64,000 bases of DNA, from positions 680,001-744,000 of the forward strand of contig JAJGOT010000131.1 of assembly GCA_022457155.1 (NCBI GenBank). Direction: 5' to 3'. The position numbers and the translations under genes are program-made. Numbering within the stretch: position 1 is the stretch's first letter; each line of letters starts with the position of its first letter. The notes below the pieces were generated by a model. It saw nothing but the letters and a program-made list of their open reading frames with translations. It was not told the DNA's origin and did no database searches. Origin of the DNA: Cladopsammia gracilis. Lineage: Eukaryota; Cnidaria; Anthozoa; Scleractinia; Dendrophylliidae. Shown here piece after piece: positions 1 to 10,409 of this stretch.

Positions 1-800
1 AGTTTATAAATCAAGATGATCCCTTTGCGAAGTAAGTTTTTATAGAGTCGCTGTATAATAATAGCTTGCGAAGCAATTGCAAAATTAATGCAGCCATTGG
101 TCGCGAATTCGACGGCGCCCGTGCTTGAGGGACGTGCGAGACGGAGCCGACGGAGCTCCAACTTACGCCGGCTACGCAGAGATTTACCGTCAAGTTTACG
201 GCAAATAGCTAACGTGAGCTTGTTGTTTGAAGTCTGCCGTCAAAAACGGTTGCATAAACTTCATGGAAACTCTTTAAAAAGACAAAATGAAAGAAACGTC
301 CCTTTAGTGTATTGACAAAAGAGGGTGGTTTAGACGTGTTGGTCATTTATATTGACTGTATTAATTTTACTTCGTGAAAATCTCAAATCCAATCTGCAAA
401 CGGCAGACGGCAAACCTTGAAAATGGCGGGAAAATCATGATCACGTGGTACCTTTTGCCGTTCGCCCATTATAATATTGTTTATTTATTTTTGTATGTAA
501 CTGGATCCATGCTTATATTATTACTGTGCCATTTGCCTACCTGGTGTGAAAATCTGGAAGAAATCGCTTTGTTTGATGTCGAGATATACGAGTAGAAATA
601 AGATACGTTAAGATTCGCCTTTTGTGCTTTTGTTGATAATATTTTCTGTATTTACTGGAATAGTCGCATTTCGAAACCGATTGATGATTTTTTTTTACAT
701 TTACTCTCTAAAGAGATTAATTAATATCCAACACCGTCTCCGAGTTTCACGTTTATTGAAAAATTCCAAGGCGGTTAGTTTTTAACGTCGATTCAGGAAA
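1..800. other. No gene recognised; AT-rich flank
   Basis: Only short unconvincing open frames occur here. One plus-strand frame at 88-315 is arginine-rich and could be part of an exon, but I found no matching splice partner or familiar domain. The rest is ordinary AT-rich DNA. Confidence 0.5.
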
Positions 801-2021
801 TATTCCCACCGTTGCAATAAATTTGGTAATACCTGTAGAAAATTGTAATAAACCTTGTCGCAATTTTTAATAACACATCTACGAGGTATATTGAATTAAC
901 ATTGCCTTTTGTAATACCTGGCAGAAATTGTAATACTTGTCGCAGTTTTAAACGCATCTATGATATATTGTAATGACACTGCGGTTTTCAATACTTGCAG
1001 TAAATTGTAATAACCCTTACTGTAAAAGCAGTTGACGCGTTTTGTAATACCTGTCCGGCGCAAATTGTACTAAGTTACAATTTGAAATAACAGCTCTATG
1101 GTGAATTGTATATAAAGTCTTGTTTTGTAATATCAACGCGCAGTAAATTATAATTATAAAGCTCGGGGCAATATATTATACAAGTGAGACATCTATCATT
1201 AATTGGAACAAATGGAGCATTTTGTGATAACTGACACACTTAAGTAACATAGGACTTAGACATCTCAAAATGCAAGCGAATAAAGAAAAAAGGATAATTA
1301 CTGCCCAAAAAAAACAGGGGTTAGCTTTTTTAAAACCCTTTTTATAAACAGAACTTACAGTATTTATCACTCATTAACGCAAAATATGTTAAAGACTAGA
1401 GGGTATAAAAGAAAACAAGTGAGAGATATTTAATAAGGTCGCATTTTTAAATTGTCATTTTGGGTTTCATTTTTTTAAAGGGTACCGACTTTTAACATCA
1501 AATATGGGGACTTGGCTTGTACCTGGGAGTTTTGGAGCTTACGAATTATTTAAAATATACCCGTGAGCATCGTTCTTAGTAAATTATCAGTGAGAAGATG
1601 CATTTACCTGCCAACGCGTAGCAGGAATTGTAAAATACGTGTTAGCATTTCAAAATTTTGAATATTCTTTAAATTTTAAATGGCACCCGAAAATGAACGG
1701 TGAAAACATTTTTGCATTTCATATATTATGGCTGTACCACACAACCTTAATTTCTAGTTATACTCGAATAAACACGGAATTAAAATAGAAAATGGTAGCG
1801 AACGAGAAATTTCTCGCCTTTTCTTCTAATGTGTTTTTCGTAGTTTCCCATTCTTCAAATTTCTTGCAACTTTTCGCCTATGAATGAATGTAAACTGAGC
1901 TCTCCCAGCCATACCCAACCTAACTACTTATAATTCTGTGATTATATAACTACGATTTTGGAATAAAACAGTTGATAAGAAGGTGAAGTCGAATAGATGT
2001 AAATATTGCTTTATTTTCCTC

Positions 2022-2027
2022 TTTATT
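2022..2027 (-). promoter_or_regulatory. Polyadenylation signal of the GPCR
   Basis: AATAAA on the minus strand about 175 bp past the receptor stop codon. The same sequence is kept in the corresponding place of the duplicated copy near 4712-4717. Confidence 0.55.
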
Positions 2028-2200
2028 CAAAGTTTAAAAATCTTATAGGCTGCATTACATTTTATGCTTCTATGAAACATTAAACAAACAGTACAATTCG
2101 TTGAACTTGGAAATATATAATACATTGAATTTAAGCCTCAGTAAACCTAACGTACTTTTCACAAAATAAACTTCTTTACATAACTGAGTATATTTATAAA

Positions 2201-3139
2201 TTATGTCAGTGAACAGCAAAGTTGTCTGATTGTGTCCTTCACTGCTTGCCTCACTTCTCTGATTTTCCAGCAATAAAGCAGCGGGTTTAACGATGAGTTT
2301 AAGAAAACTAAAGTAACCGTATATTGCCAAGCAAGGTAAAAGGACAAGGGTAAGTCTCTCTGAGGCATCAAAGCTGCCACTATACTAAACGGCAGATAAC
2401 AAACAACTAATGTGACCTGTACCCACAGTGCACTGGACACTGCCTTTCTGTATCGAGCTATGTTTAGTGGAATTGCTTGGCTCGGTTGTCCTTGAGAACC
2501 GTGGTTCTGTACTTGATTTTGGTTATGGCGAAGAGTAACGAAAATTTTTCTGTATGAGAAAATTGAGGTGGCGAGACACAGTGGTAACATTATGTTGCGA
2601 TACCATGTAATTATAAGGGGATTCCAAAAGTACATTGTTGTGCCAACAATAGACACAACCCAAAATACGACTACAGCGAGATATGTTCTCTTCAAAGTCA
2701 CAACTTGTCTGTATCTGAGCCCGAGCAACAGGGCGAGAAGTCTGTCCACGCTTATTGCAGTCAGTGTCAACAAAGACACTGCACACAAAATATTGCTGGT
2801 GATAAAACCTGAGTAATCTGCGTAGCGACAAATATCCCATTGTTTGTTCACCACAGATATCCAGTAGGTAACTGCAAGAGGCTCCGCAATGATACCAACA
2901 CAGATATCAGTTGCCGCTAGGCTACAATACAGGAGTTTAGACGGCGGATGAAGTGAAGACTCTTTGTGAAGTGCGACAAGGATCAGACTGTTCCCCAGAA
3001 ATGCAGAAATGGAAAGAAAAATGTTCAGTGCTGAAAAAAATATTAGATGGTTGTGTGCTTTTCCAGTTAATTCTGCCGAGCAAAGCAATTCTTCGATTGT
3101 TTTCTGGTTTTCCTCTCCAGTAAAGTTTTTTACCTCCAT
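2201..3139 (-). CDS. Class A (rhodopsin-like) G-protein-coupled receptor, single exon
   Basis: Predicts a 312-residue seven-helix receptor for the plasma membrane. The ATG at 3137-3139 is the first Met in frame; the frame stays open nine codons further but without a Met. Visible landmarks: an N-glycosylation site NFT near residue 5, GN-S in TM1 (N50), LAATD in TM2 (D78), Cys104 at the top of TM3, DRL at 132-134 instead of DRY, a CYLP motif in TM6 (P250), NPLLY at 285-289 in TM7, and CC near the C-terminus that could be palmitoylated. The second extracellular loop is very short and has no Cys to pair with Cys104, as in the melanocortin/adenosine-like receptor cluster. The ligand is unknown. 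A decayed paralogue lies upstream at 4823-5197. The intact frame suggests a working gene. Confidence 0.88.
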   Translation of the reverse strand: MEVKNFTGEENQKTIEELLCSAELTGKAHNHLIFFSALNIFLSISAFLGNSLILVALHKESSLHPPSKLLYCSLAATDICVGIIAEPLAVTYWISVVNKQWDICRYADYSGFITSNILCAVSLLTLTAISVDRLLALLLGLRYRQVVTLKRTYLAVVVFWVVSIVGTTMYFWNPLIITWYRNIMLPLCLATSIFSYRKIFVTLRHNQNQVQNHGSQGQPSQAIPLNIARYRKAVSSALWVQVTLVVCYLPFSIVAALMPQRDLPLSFYLAWQYTVTLVFLNSSLNPLLYCWKIREVRQAVKDTIRQLCCSLT

Positions 3140-3474
3140 TTTACTGGAATGCGAGTACGCGTGCAAGTGAGCTCTTTAGTAAGTTATAACACCTCTCATT
3201 ATAAAAACGAATGCCAATGAAAAACATCCCAATCGCTTGTCGGTCAACAAATTAGCTAGGCGGTCAACAAATTACCTAGGCGCGTTTAATTACCAGCGGC
3301 CTGTTTAACGAAAACAAATTAAAGAAATTAAAAAATGACATGTTACATAGAGTTCTGTTTTGTTGTCAAAAGCTGTAATTAGACTTATTGGAATCATTTA
3401 TTGGATGGACGAAGAAAAGAAAATTAAGTTACAGTCCAAATGTTAAAAGTCGCTTTAGTACATGGAAATAGCCG

Positions 3475-5310
3475 TTGTCGCAATGTTCAATAACACATCT
3501 ACGGTATTGAAATAACATTGCCTTTTACAATACCGGACTGAAATTGTAATACATGTAATACTTGTCGCAATTTTAATCTCGCATCTATGATATATTGTAA
3601 TAACGTCGACTGCAGTGAATTGCAATATCTCTTGTTGTAATTTTCAATAACACGTCTATGCTATAGTCGGTAATAACGTTGTGTTTTGTCAGTTATACTT
3701 TTAGCAAACTGTAAAAGCAAATGACGCGATTTGTAATACCTGTCGCAAACTGTAATAGTTACAATTTGAAATAACAGATCTATAGTGAATTGTAATAAAC
3801 TCATATTTTGTAACATCAGCGCGCAGTAAATTATAATTATAAATCTTGGCGCAATATATCATAAGACATCTATCATAAATTGGAACAAATCGAGCGTTTT
3901 GTAATAACTGTCACACTTAAGTAACATAGGAATTAGCGATCTGAAAATGCAAGCGAATAAAGAAAAACGATAATTACTGCCAAAAAGCTGGGGTTGGCTT
4001 TTTTTAAATCCTTTTTATACAAAGAAATTCCAGTATTTATCACTCATTAACGCGAAGTATGTTAAAGAGGGTTTAAAAGAAAACAAGTGAGAGATATTTT
4101 TAAATATCTCTCAGGTGGCATTTTTAAATTGTCATTTTGGGTTCCATTTTTTAAAGGGTACCGAGTTTTCACACCTGGCTTACACCTTGGAGATTAAGAA
4201 TTATTTAAAATACACCCGTGAGCATCGTTCTTAATAAATTATCAGTGAGAAGATGCATTTACCTACCAACGCGTAGCAGGAATTTTAAAATACGTGTTAA
4301 CATTTCAACATTTTGAATATTCTTTTAATTTTAAATGGCACCCGAAAATGAACGGTAAAAAAACTTTTGCATTTCATATATTATGGCTGCACCACACAAC
4401 CGCATGTTTTCAAAAGCGATGTTTTTCTTAATTTTTAGTTATACTCGAATAAACACGGAATAGAAAATGGTAGCGAACGAGAAATTTCTCGCCTTTACTT
4501 CGAATACGTTTTTCTTAGTTTTCCATCCCCTTCAAATTTCTTGCATCATTTCGCCCATGAATGAATGTAAACTGAGTTCTCCCAGCCATACCCAACCTAA
4601 CTACTTATAATTCATACCCGCGCCTTTCATTATGTAACTACGCTTTTGGAATAAAACCGTTGATGAGAAGGAGACGGAGAATAGAAGTGCACATTGCTTT
4701 ATTTTCTTCTTTATTCAAAGTTTAAAAGTCTAATGGGCTGCATTGCGTTTTATGCCTCTATTAAAACATTAAACAAACAGTACAATGCAATTCGCGGAAT
4801 TTTGAAATATAATACGATGAATTTAAGCGTCAGTAAACCTAACGTACTCAAGAGAGATGTAACCTGGACCCACAGTGCACTGGACACTAGCTGCCTTTCT
4901 GTATCGAGCTGTGTTCAGTGGAATTGCTTGGCTCGGTTGTCCTTGAGAAGCGTGGTTCCGTACTTGATTTTGGTTGTGGCGAAGAGTAAGGAAAATTTTT
5001 GTGTAAGAGAAAATTGAGGTGGCGAGACGTAGTGGTAACATTATGTTGATATACCGTCTAGTGATGGACAGAAAAATGTTCAGCGCTGAAAAAAATATAT
5101 GATTGTGTTCATCTCCAGTTAATTCTGCCGAGCAAATCAATTCAATTGCTTTCTGGTTTTCCTCTCCAGTGAAGTTTTTACCTCCCTTTTTCTGCAATGC
5201 GAGCCTACGTTCAAGTGAGGGCTTTAATAAGTTATATCTCCTTTTATTATAAAACGAATGTCTAACATCGCTATCGCCTGTCGTTCAACAAATTAGCTAG
5301 GTGCGTCATG
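3475..5310. repeat. Tandem segmental duplication, copy 2 (with GPCR pseudogene)
   Basis: Direct repeat of 857-3290 with many substitutions and small indels, so the duplication is not recent. It ends where sequence matching the upstream flank of copy 1 (the AATTAGCTAGG word near 3250 and 5291) stops. Confidence 0.75.
4823..5197 (-). pseudogene. Truncated GPCR pseudogene, paralogue of the receptor at 2201-3139
   Basis: The remaining frame matches the intact receptor at the N-terminus (NFTGEENQK, SAELTG, FFSALNIFLSI), then jumps to the TM5 region (NIMLPL, ATSIFSY) and the third intracellular loop (LRHNQNQV). About 430 bp covering TM1 to TM4 are gone, and a second deletion joins the end of the loop straight to 3' flanking sequence, removing TM6 and TM7. 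The initiator is lost: where the intact gene has ATGGAG this copy reads AAGGGA. The first deletion happens to keep the frame open, which is why a 124-codon frame survives. It cannot form a receptor. Confidence 0.85.
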
Positions 5311-5326
5311 ATTAGTTTTTTTGTTA

Positions 5327-5446
5327 GGCCCGGTTCAAACGTCGAACTTCACATGTGCCGAATCTAATGCAAATGAGCAAGAACAATAGATTTTGCTCAT
5401 TTGCATTAGATTCGGCACATGTGAAGTTCGACGTTTGAACCGGGCC
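5327..5446. mobile_element. 120-bp hairpin MITE, family A copy 1 (Harbinger-like)
   Basis: An almost perfect palindrome starting GGCCCGGTTCAAACG and ending in its reverse complement, with a loop of about 12 bases. It is flanked by TTA on the left and TAA on the right. Copies of exactly the same length lie at 8377-8496 and 19014-19133. Confidence 0.85.
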
Positions 5447-5615
5447 TAACCCGTACCATTTGTATCCGAGCCGTGCCAAAATTTTTTACTAGTTATTTCA
5501 CATAGAATATAAAAATAAAAAAGGCCCATTTATACCACATAAAATGTTTTTGGCACGGCTCGTCTTTCTCTTGTGTGTAGTTGTATTTTATGTTTCATTT
5601 GTTCTTTCATTTCAG

Positions 5616-6899
5616 GTATGTAGCCAAGTGTTATAAGAAGTCTAAGAATATTAAGCAGTACCAACAGGATGTCATTTGTCAGATGACAGCTCGTTACTAC
5701 GCCACGCTTTTTAATCAGCAGCTCTACCATGCAGGTACACTTCATATGTCTTGCACAAAGGATTGTTTCGTGGCCTTCCCAAAAATGATGATGCAACGAA
5801 ACGTAATGTAGATACTCTCAGTCGCTTCATGCTACAGAAGCTCCGGCAGCTGTGACTCATTAGGCTTGTGAAGACTTACTCCCACCCCCCACCCCCCACC
5901 CTTACGATTGAGTCTGGATGTTTTCTAGGATAGGATAGGATAGGATAGGATAGGATAACTTTATTTAGACACGGTAAACTCATCAGTACAACTATAAAAA
6001 CCTAATTAGTATAGGTAATCATACGGTTTCGAGTTCAATTTGGGATTAATTTGCACGAGTTATTATAAAATTATTATAAAATATGTAATAGCTAGAACTA
6101 CATTACTCTAGTACTAATAACTGCCTTCTAATCGAAACAAATTCACAGCCCCTTTCATTCATTCATTCATTCATTCATTCTTTATTTGCCATATATGCAA
6201 CATTTTACAGATGGGAATTTTACAGATGGAAATAATAAAAGATTACAGAAAAAGTGAATGGCGAGGAGACCTGAAAGAAACCACGAGGCTTATAATGAGT
6301 CAGGTTTCTTCACTTAAAAATAAACTAGTCTTAATATAATAATAACAATATGGGCTTATGTTAGCTAATACGGTATACGATACACTCTTTGGGGAGGAGA
6401 AATCCGCTAAGCGTAATTTTAGTTTATGCGAGGCTGAATAACATTTGTACTCTGTTTTATTGCAGATTTAAATGTGGGCCACATTCAATTCCTTCCTGTC
6501 GTGTTACTTCAGCTGGTTAACGAGAGCGGTTCTTTAAGCGGTGTGTACAATGTCGAACCCTACATGGCGGGAGAGTTTGTTAAACTTACCAACAACTTCA
6601 ATTTTGTACGAAGAGAGGGTATAGTGTCCGACCTGGTCTTGACGTTCAGTCATTTCACATACCAAGCGTCCAATGAGCTGTTGATAATTGTTGATATTCA
6701 AGGCTGGACCCCTGATGCCGACCAAACTGGCTGTATATTCCTTACTGACCCTCAGATTCATTCTGTGGTGTACAAATGCTTTGGTACTGGAAATCTGCGT
6801 CAGGAGGGTTTCGACAGCTTTTGGAAACAAATGCATCCTCAGTGTAACGACCTTTGTAAAAAGCTAAAACTGCGAAGGCCAAATGGCAAAAATTCTTAA
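5616..6899 (+). CDS. Alpha-kinase family protein, C-terminal two exons (partial gene)
   Basis: Exons 5616-5734 and 6466-6899 join in phase (acceptor TTTCAG, donor CAG/GTACAC, acceptor TTGCAG) to give 183 residues ending in TAA. The translation shows alpha-kinase hallmarks in order: YVAKCY with the ATP-binding Lys, VEPYMAGEFVK, FSHFTYQAS, IIVDIQG, LTDPQIH, GTGN and a closing C-x3-C (QCNDLC). The pattern resembles VWKA/TRPM-type alpha-kinases more than eEF2K. Odd points: the glycine-rich segment reads GTGNLR where family members usually have GTGNLG or similar, and the last His sits three residues before the first Cys instead of two. The first exon needs an upstream partner supplying two bases; none was found in 1-5600, so the 5' part lies outside the window, beyond the GPCR loci, or is lost. 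Intact splice sites and frame argue against an old pseudogene. Confidence 0.75.
5926..6330 (-). repeat. LINE/SINE 3' tails with short tandem repeats
   Basis: A TAGGA pentanucleotide run (5926-5957) is followed by AACTTTATTTA, and a CATT run (6155-6180) by CTTTATTTGCC. Read on the minus strand, both are AATAAA-type ends followed by a microsatellite tail, as in CR1/L2-like retroposons. The bodies are too decayed to name. They lie in the intron between the two alpha-kinase exons. Confidence 0.5.
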
Positions 6900-8376
6900 G
6901 GGAATTTATTTTCAATTTCATCGATGACCGGCATTTAAAAATTATTCAGTACCATTGCCTTTCAGTAACACTGAAAAGCTGAGATAGCAGCATTTTATTG
7001 GAAATTTGTGGCAACTTTTGTTGTACACTCCTCACAAATGCGGTAGTTAGAGCATTAATTAGAGCGATTTTCGTATGACCCAGAAAAACGTTCTCCCCGC
7101 CGTGTTTCATTTGTTTCATCTGCCAGTAGCTGAAAGGATCAAAACAAGTTTTGCTCGTTTTGCCGCTTAAGACATCCTTAATATGGAAAGAAGCTTGTTC
7201 TATTGACCAATCAGAATGCTGAAAAGTTAGCAGCTATTCAAAGAGAATGGGCTACTTTTTAGCTCGCAATCCGTGTTCGCTTTGCTTCTCGTGTTCGCTA
7301 AATCAACCAAAAGCCGCGCGCGTTTGCATCCGTTCGCTAAACCAATCAAATTGCTTCTTTCCAGTTCGTTAGTTGTTTTGGTTGCGTTTACGCGTAATCA
7401 TTTCAAAGTCGCTCTCACCAAAAGACAAACGAGTCGTCCAATTCGAAGCTATCCGAACTGTCTCATCGTACAGCAATCGGGTGAACTCGGCACAACTTCG
7501 CACTTCGTAAAGTCGTACTTATTTACACAGGTGATGATGACATAGAGGTTACTAGTAACCAAGTTACCAGTAACCACAAAAACGGTTAGAGCCCTCTTGG
7601 AAACCGTGTGGGCTTATGATTATAGAATTGTAACAAATCTAAAAATATGTTCTAGGCAGAGAGAAAGAAACAAAAGAGTCCTGCATTCAAGGGTTTAATA
7701 TTAGTTTTAGAAGCATGCAGTCGATAGGACTTGCTAATCAGGAGGGGGGGGGGGGGGGGGGGGGTTATTAATTATAGTTCACAAAGACAGATAATTATGA
7801 TAAATGTTACAGCATTAATGAACCACTCTTACTCGCTAATAATATGAAAGGATTTTTTTATTTCATTCTAGAGGATCTCATCCTATTTTTATAGAGTTAA
7901 AACTCTAAGTACAATTCCTAGTAACTTTTAGTAAAAGTATTCACTTAAAAAGTGTAGCAGTAAAGCGGTTTTAAGTACTGTACACGAGATAGATTCTCAT
8001 ATTTTTCTCTTTGGGTATAAAACCCAAATAACGATAGTTCGAAATTGTAGAAAATCTTAAGTGAGATAATTTAGCTACATTTCTTCCTAAATAAATACCA
8101 TCAAAACACGACCGCGCGCCGCAATAGGGAAAGACTGTCCCGAGACGGACTTGATTTATCTAGAATTTAGATATAATTACACCTATTGTTCCTTCCTGAG
8201 AACTATGAGCTTGGTCAGGTTGTTTTAGGTGAAATCCTGAAATAAAACAAGGCTTTAGATGATATTATGAAACGTCAAAAAATCGACAATTTCTAAATCA
8301 ATTTCTGAATTTATTAGATGTTTTAGACGTACCCTTCTGGTCCAAAACGCTACAAAAGCCAGACTGGATAGGGTTA
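6900..8376. other. Intergenic; poly-G run and unclassified repeats
   Basis: No gene seen. There is a run of 21 G at 7744-7764 and a small inverted motif (GGTTACTAGTAACC) near 7548. The last bases (about 8360-8376, ending CTGGATAGGGTTA) match the right end of the piggyBac-type element at 51096-52346, and so are a stray end of that family. Confidence 0.5.
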
Positions 8377-8496
8377 GGCCCAGTTCAAACGTCGAACTTC
8401 ACATGTGCCGAACCTAATGCAAATGAGCAAGAACAATAGATTTTGCTCATTTGCATTAGGTTCGGCACATGTGAAGTTCGACGTTTGAACTGGGCC
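8377..8496. mobile_element. 120-bp hairpin MITE, family A copy 2
   Basis: Same palindrome as at 5327-5446, with a compensating pair of changes in the arms (GGCCCAG and CTGGGCC). Flanked on both sides by TTA, a 3-bp target-site duplication typical of PIF/Harbinger elements. Confidence 0.88.
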
Positions 8497-9693
8497 TTAT
8501 TTAAGCATGTCTGAGGGGCTTCTCCGCCACCGAATGTAAGGCAACTGGTATTAAATCCAGCCAGCATTAAATCCAGGAAAACTCCCAGGTTAACAATAAC
8601 AAACTACTGTAATTTGAAGACTAAAGCATGCGTTCAATTGACCGAATACTGGTTCCAATACTACGGTTCTCTTAATGTATCTAAGAGACGTTACACTGCG
8701 CAAGTGATTCTACAGATGATTTGTTTTATCATTAGATGCTTTTTTTATTCCTTTCCATTGGCCAAGAACCCACCACGTGACCTGTGAATAATTGCCTACG
8801 AATAATTCTGCTCATGCGCACAACGGTGCAAAGTTGTTTTGCTGCGAATAATTGTTCTTTTCCCGTCCTCTACAATGGCAGCCCGATTTCTGCTCTGTTT
8901 TAGCAGTTATGAATAAATATTAAATTGAAAAACAAACTCGGTGATCGAATGATAAAACAATTATTCTTATTTCAGATTACGGTCAATTAAAGGCACCCCG
9001 AATGGGCTTATAAGTTAGCTATTTGCTTTTATAATTTTATATGCTTTGTTTGCTATAAAAATCACAGTGCAATCTGATTTGCTATGTTGAAAGTTATCAA
9101 AAAACTTACTTATTTATTATTTCTCGGCATTTTATATATGATTGAGCAAAGTGACTTCACTTAACCCGTAGAATACACACCATAAACACTACTAAACATT
9201 AAAGGCCGTTATTTAACGACGTTTTGAAAGTGTTTACAAAAAAGAAATGGGTCACACGACACATCGCGGTATGGCCAATACCTTACGCATGCGCACAGCC
9301 ATATCACCTCCGGCAGTGGCGAGTCCTGTCAGGTGCCCGACGGCTATGTCATGCAGATGAGCCCTAACAAGGACGAAACAGCTGCCCATGGCTGCCACTG
9401 CCAGGGTGATATGGCTGTGCGCATGCGTAAGGTACTGACCAGACCGCGGGTTGGTGTTCGAGTGTGCTTCTTGCTTTTTTCGTGTTTTTACTAATATTTC
9501 AACCCTGTTTACTGTAAACATTGTCAAGAAGGCATATATCACAGACTAGAAAAACGTTTATCTATTTAAAATGACCCACTTATAAACAAGGTGTGGAGGT
9601 CCATTAATTTTCTTAAACCGCGGTCTAAGTTACACTTGGTTTAAATAACCGGCCCTAAGTTTGTTGAGTTCTATTCCTTACGTTTGGTACATT
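8497..9693. other. Intergenic; small inverted repeat at 9280-9431
   Basis: No gene seen. Arms of 28 bp at 9280-9307 and 9404-9431 (core ACGCATGCGCACAGCC) face each other across about 96 bp, probably a small foldback element. A weaker inverted pair (GTTTTATCATT words) brackets 8717-8963. Confidence 0.5.
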
Positions 9694-10268
9694 CAGTGAA
9701 ACCTCCATTAGGGAACACCAGCGGGACTAGGAGAAGTGTCCCCTTTAATAATAAAGGTGCCCCCCAAAGGGGCCACTGTCCCGGCTGAAATATCGTGTTT
9801 TCATGATTATGGCCCTGAGCTTGCTTTAAGTTTACTTTATTATCTTGAAACTGGAAGAAACCATCGCCAAAAGTGATAGAAGCAAAGAAATATGAACTAA
9901 ACAGACAAAATAACGGCTAGAAAAGTCAAAATTTCACAAGAATGGCAAGTTTGATTTCTTGACCGCCTTTCAATAAATCAAGTTTAATGAACTGTAATCC
10001 ACTTCAATCCTTGCAATCCTGCACTTTATCTCCAAACTACTGCTTCTGTTTTGCTCTATAGAATCTTTTTATCCATCTAAGTTGTATATTTGGTGCCATT
10101 TGGCGATATAACGTGGAAATTAGCTAAGCGAAATTTTGCAATTTAGGCGGAACAGTGTTCCTTCAATAGAGGTGATAATTACAAAGATTATATGAGCGTT
10201 TTGCCGGCCGGAACAAGGACAAGTGCCCCCTTATAAATGGAGGGTGTCCCAAAGAAGAGGTTCCACTA
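9694..10268. mobile_element. Degraded pogo-like MITE with CAGT-type ends
   Basis: The left end CAGTGAAACCTCC and right end GAGGTTCCACTA are imperfect inverted repeats related to the better-preserved element at 20400-20628. The interior carries GGTGTCCC-type words near both ends. No coding capacity. Ends are less certain than for the other members. Confidence 0.45.
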
Positions 10269-10409
10269 TACTAGCTATTAATTTTTGTTCTACAGGTTTT
10301 GTGAAGTCACCCTACAGCTATAGAAGGTCGTCTTTTTTTTTTCAATATTTCTCTCTTATTTTGTTGTTGTTGTCCACATCCACAACTCGTCAAAAGATTA
10401 GTTTCCAGG

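Larger units (their letters stand above)
857..3290. repeat. Tandem segmental duplication, copy 1 (with intact GPCR)
   Basis: This block and 3475-5310 align in the same orientation: a degenerate AT-rich repeat section first (about 860-1190 and 3480-3840), then matching unique flank, then the GPCR locus and its upstream sequence. The early section is itself a run of loosely conserved units around TTGTAATA-type words. Copy 2 is shorter because it has lost parts of the gene. Boundaries are approximate. Confidence 0.75.

Noticed and set aside
88..315. 75-codon arginine-rich plus-strand frame
   Set aside because: No domain, no convincing splice partner, and overlapping frames on both strands are equally open.
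5926..5957. TAGGA repeats as an internal telomere-like array
   Set aside because: Animal telomeres are TTAGGG-type; the adjoining AACTTTATTTA shows a retroposon tail.
9280..9431. 5S rRNA-like fragment
   Set aside because: GCCATATCACC resembles the 5S start, but the internal promoter box is absent and the region is an inverted repeat.
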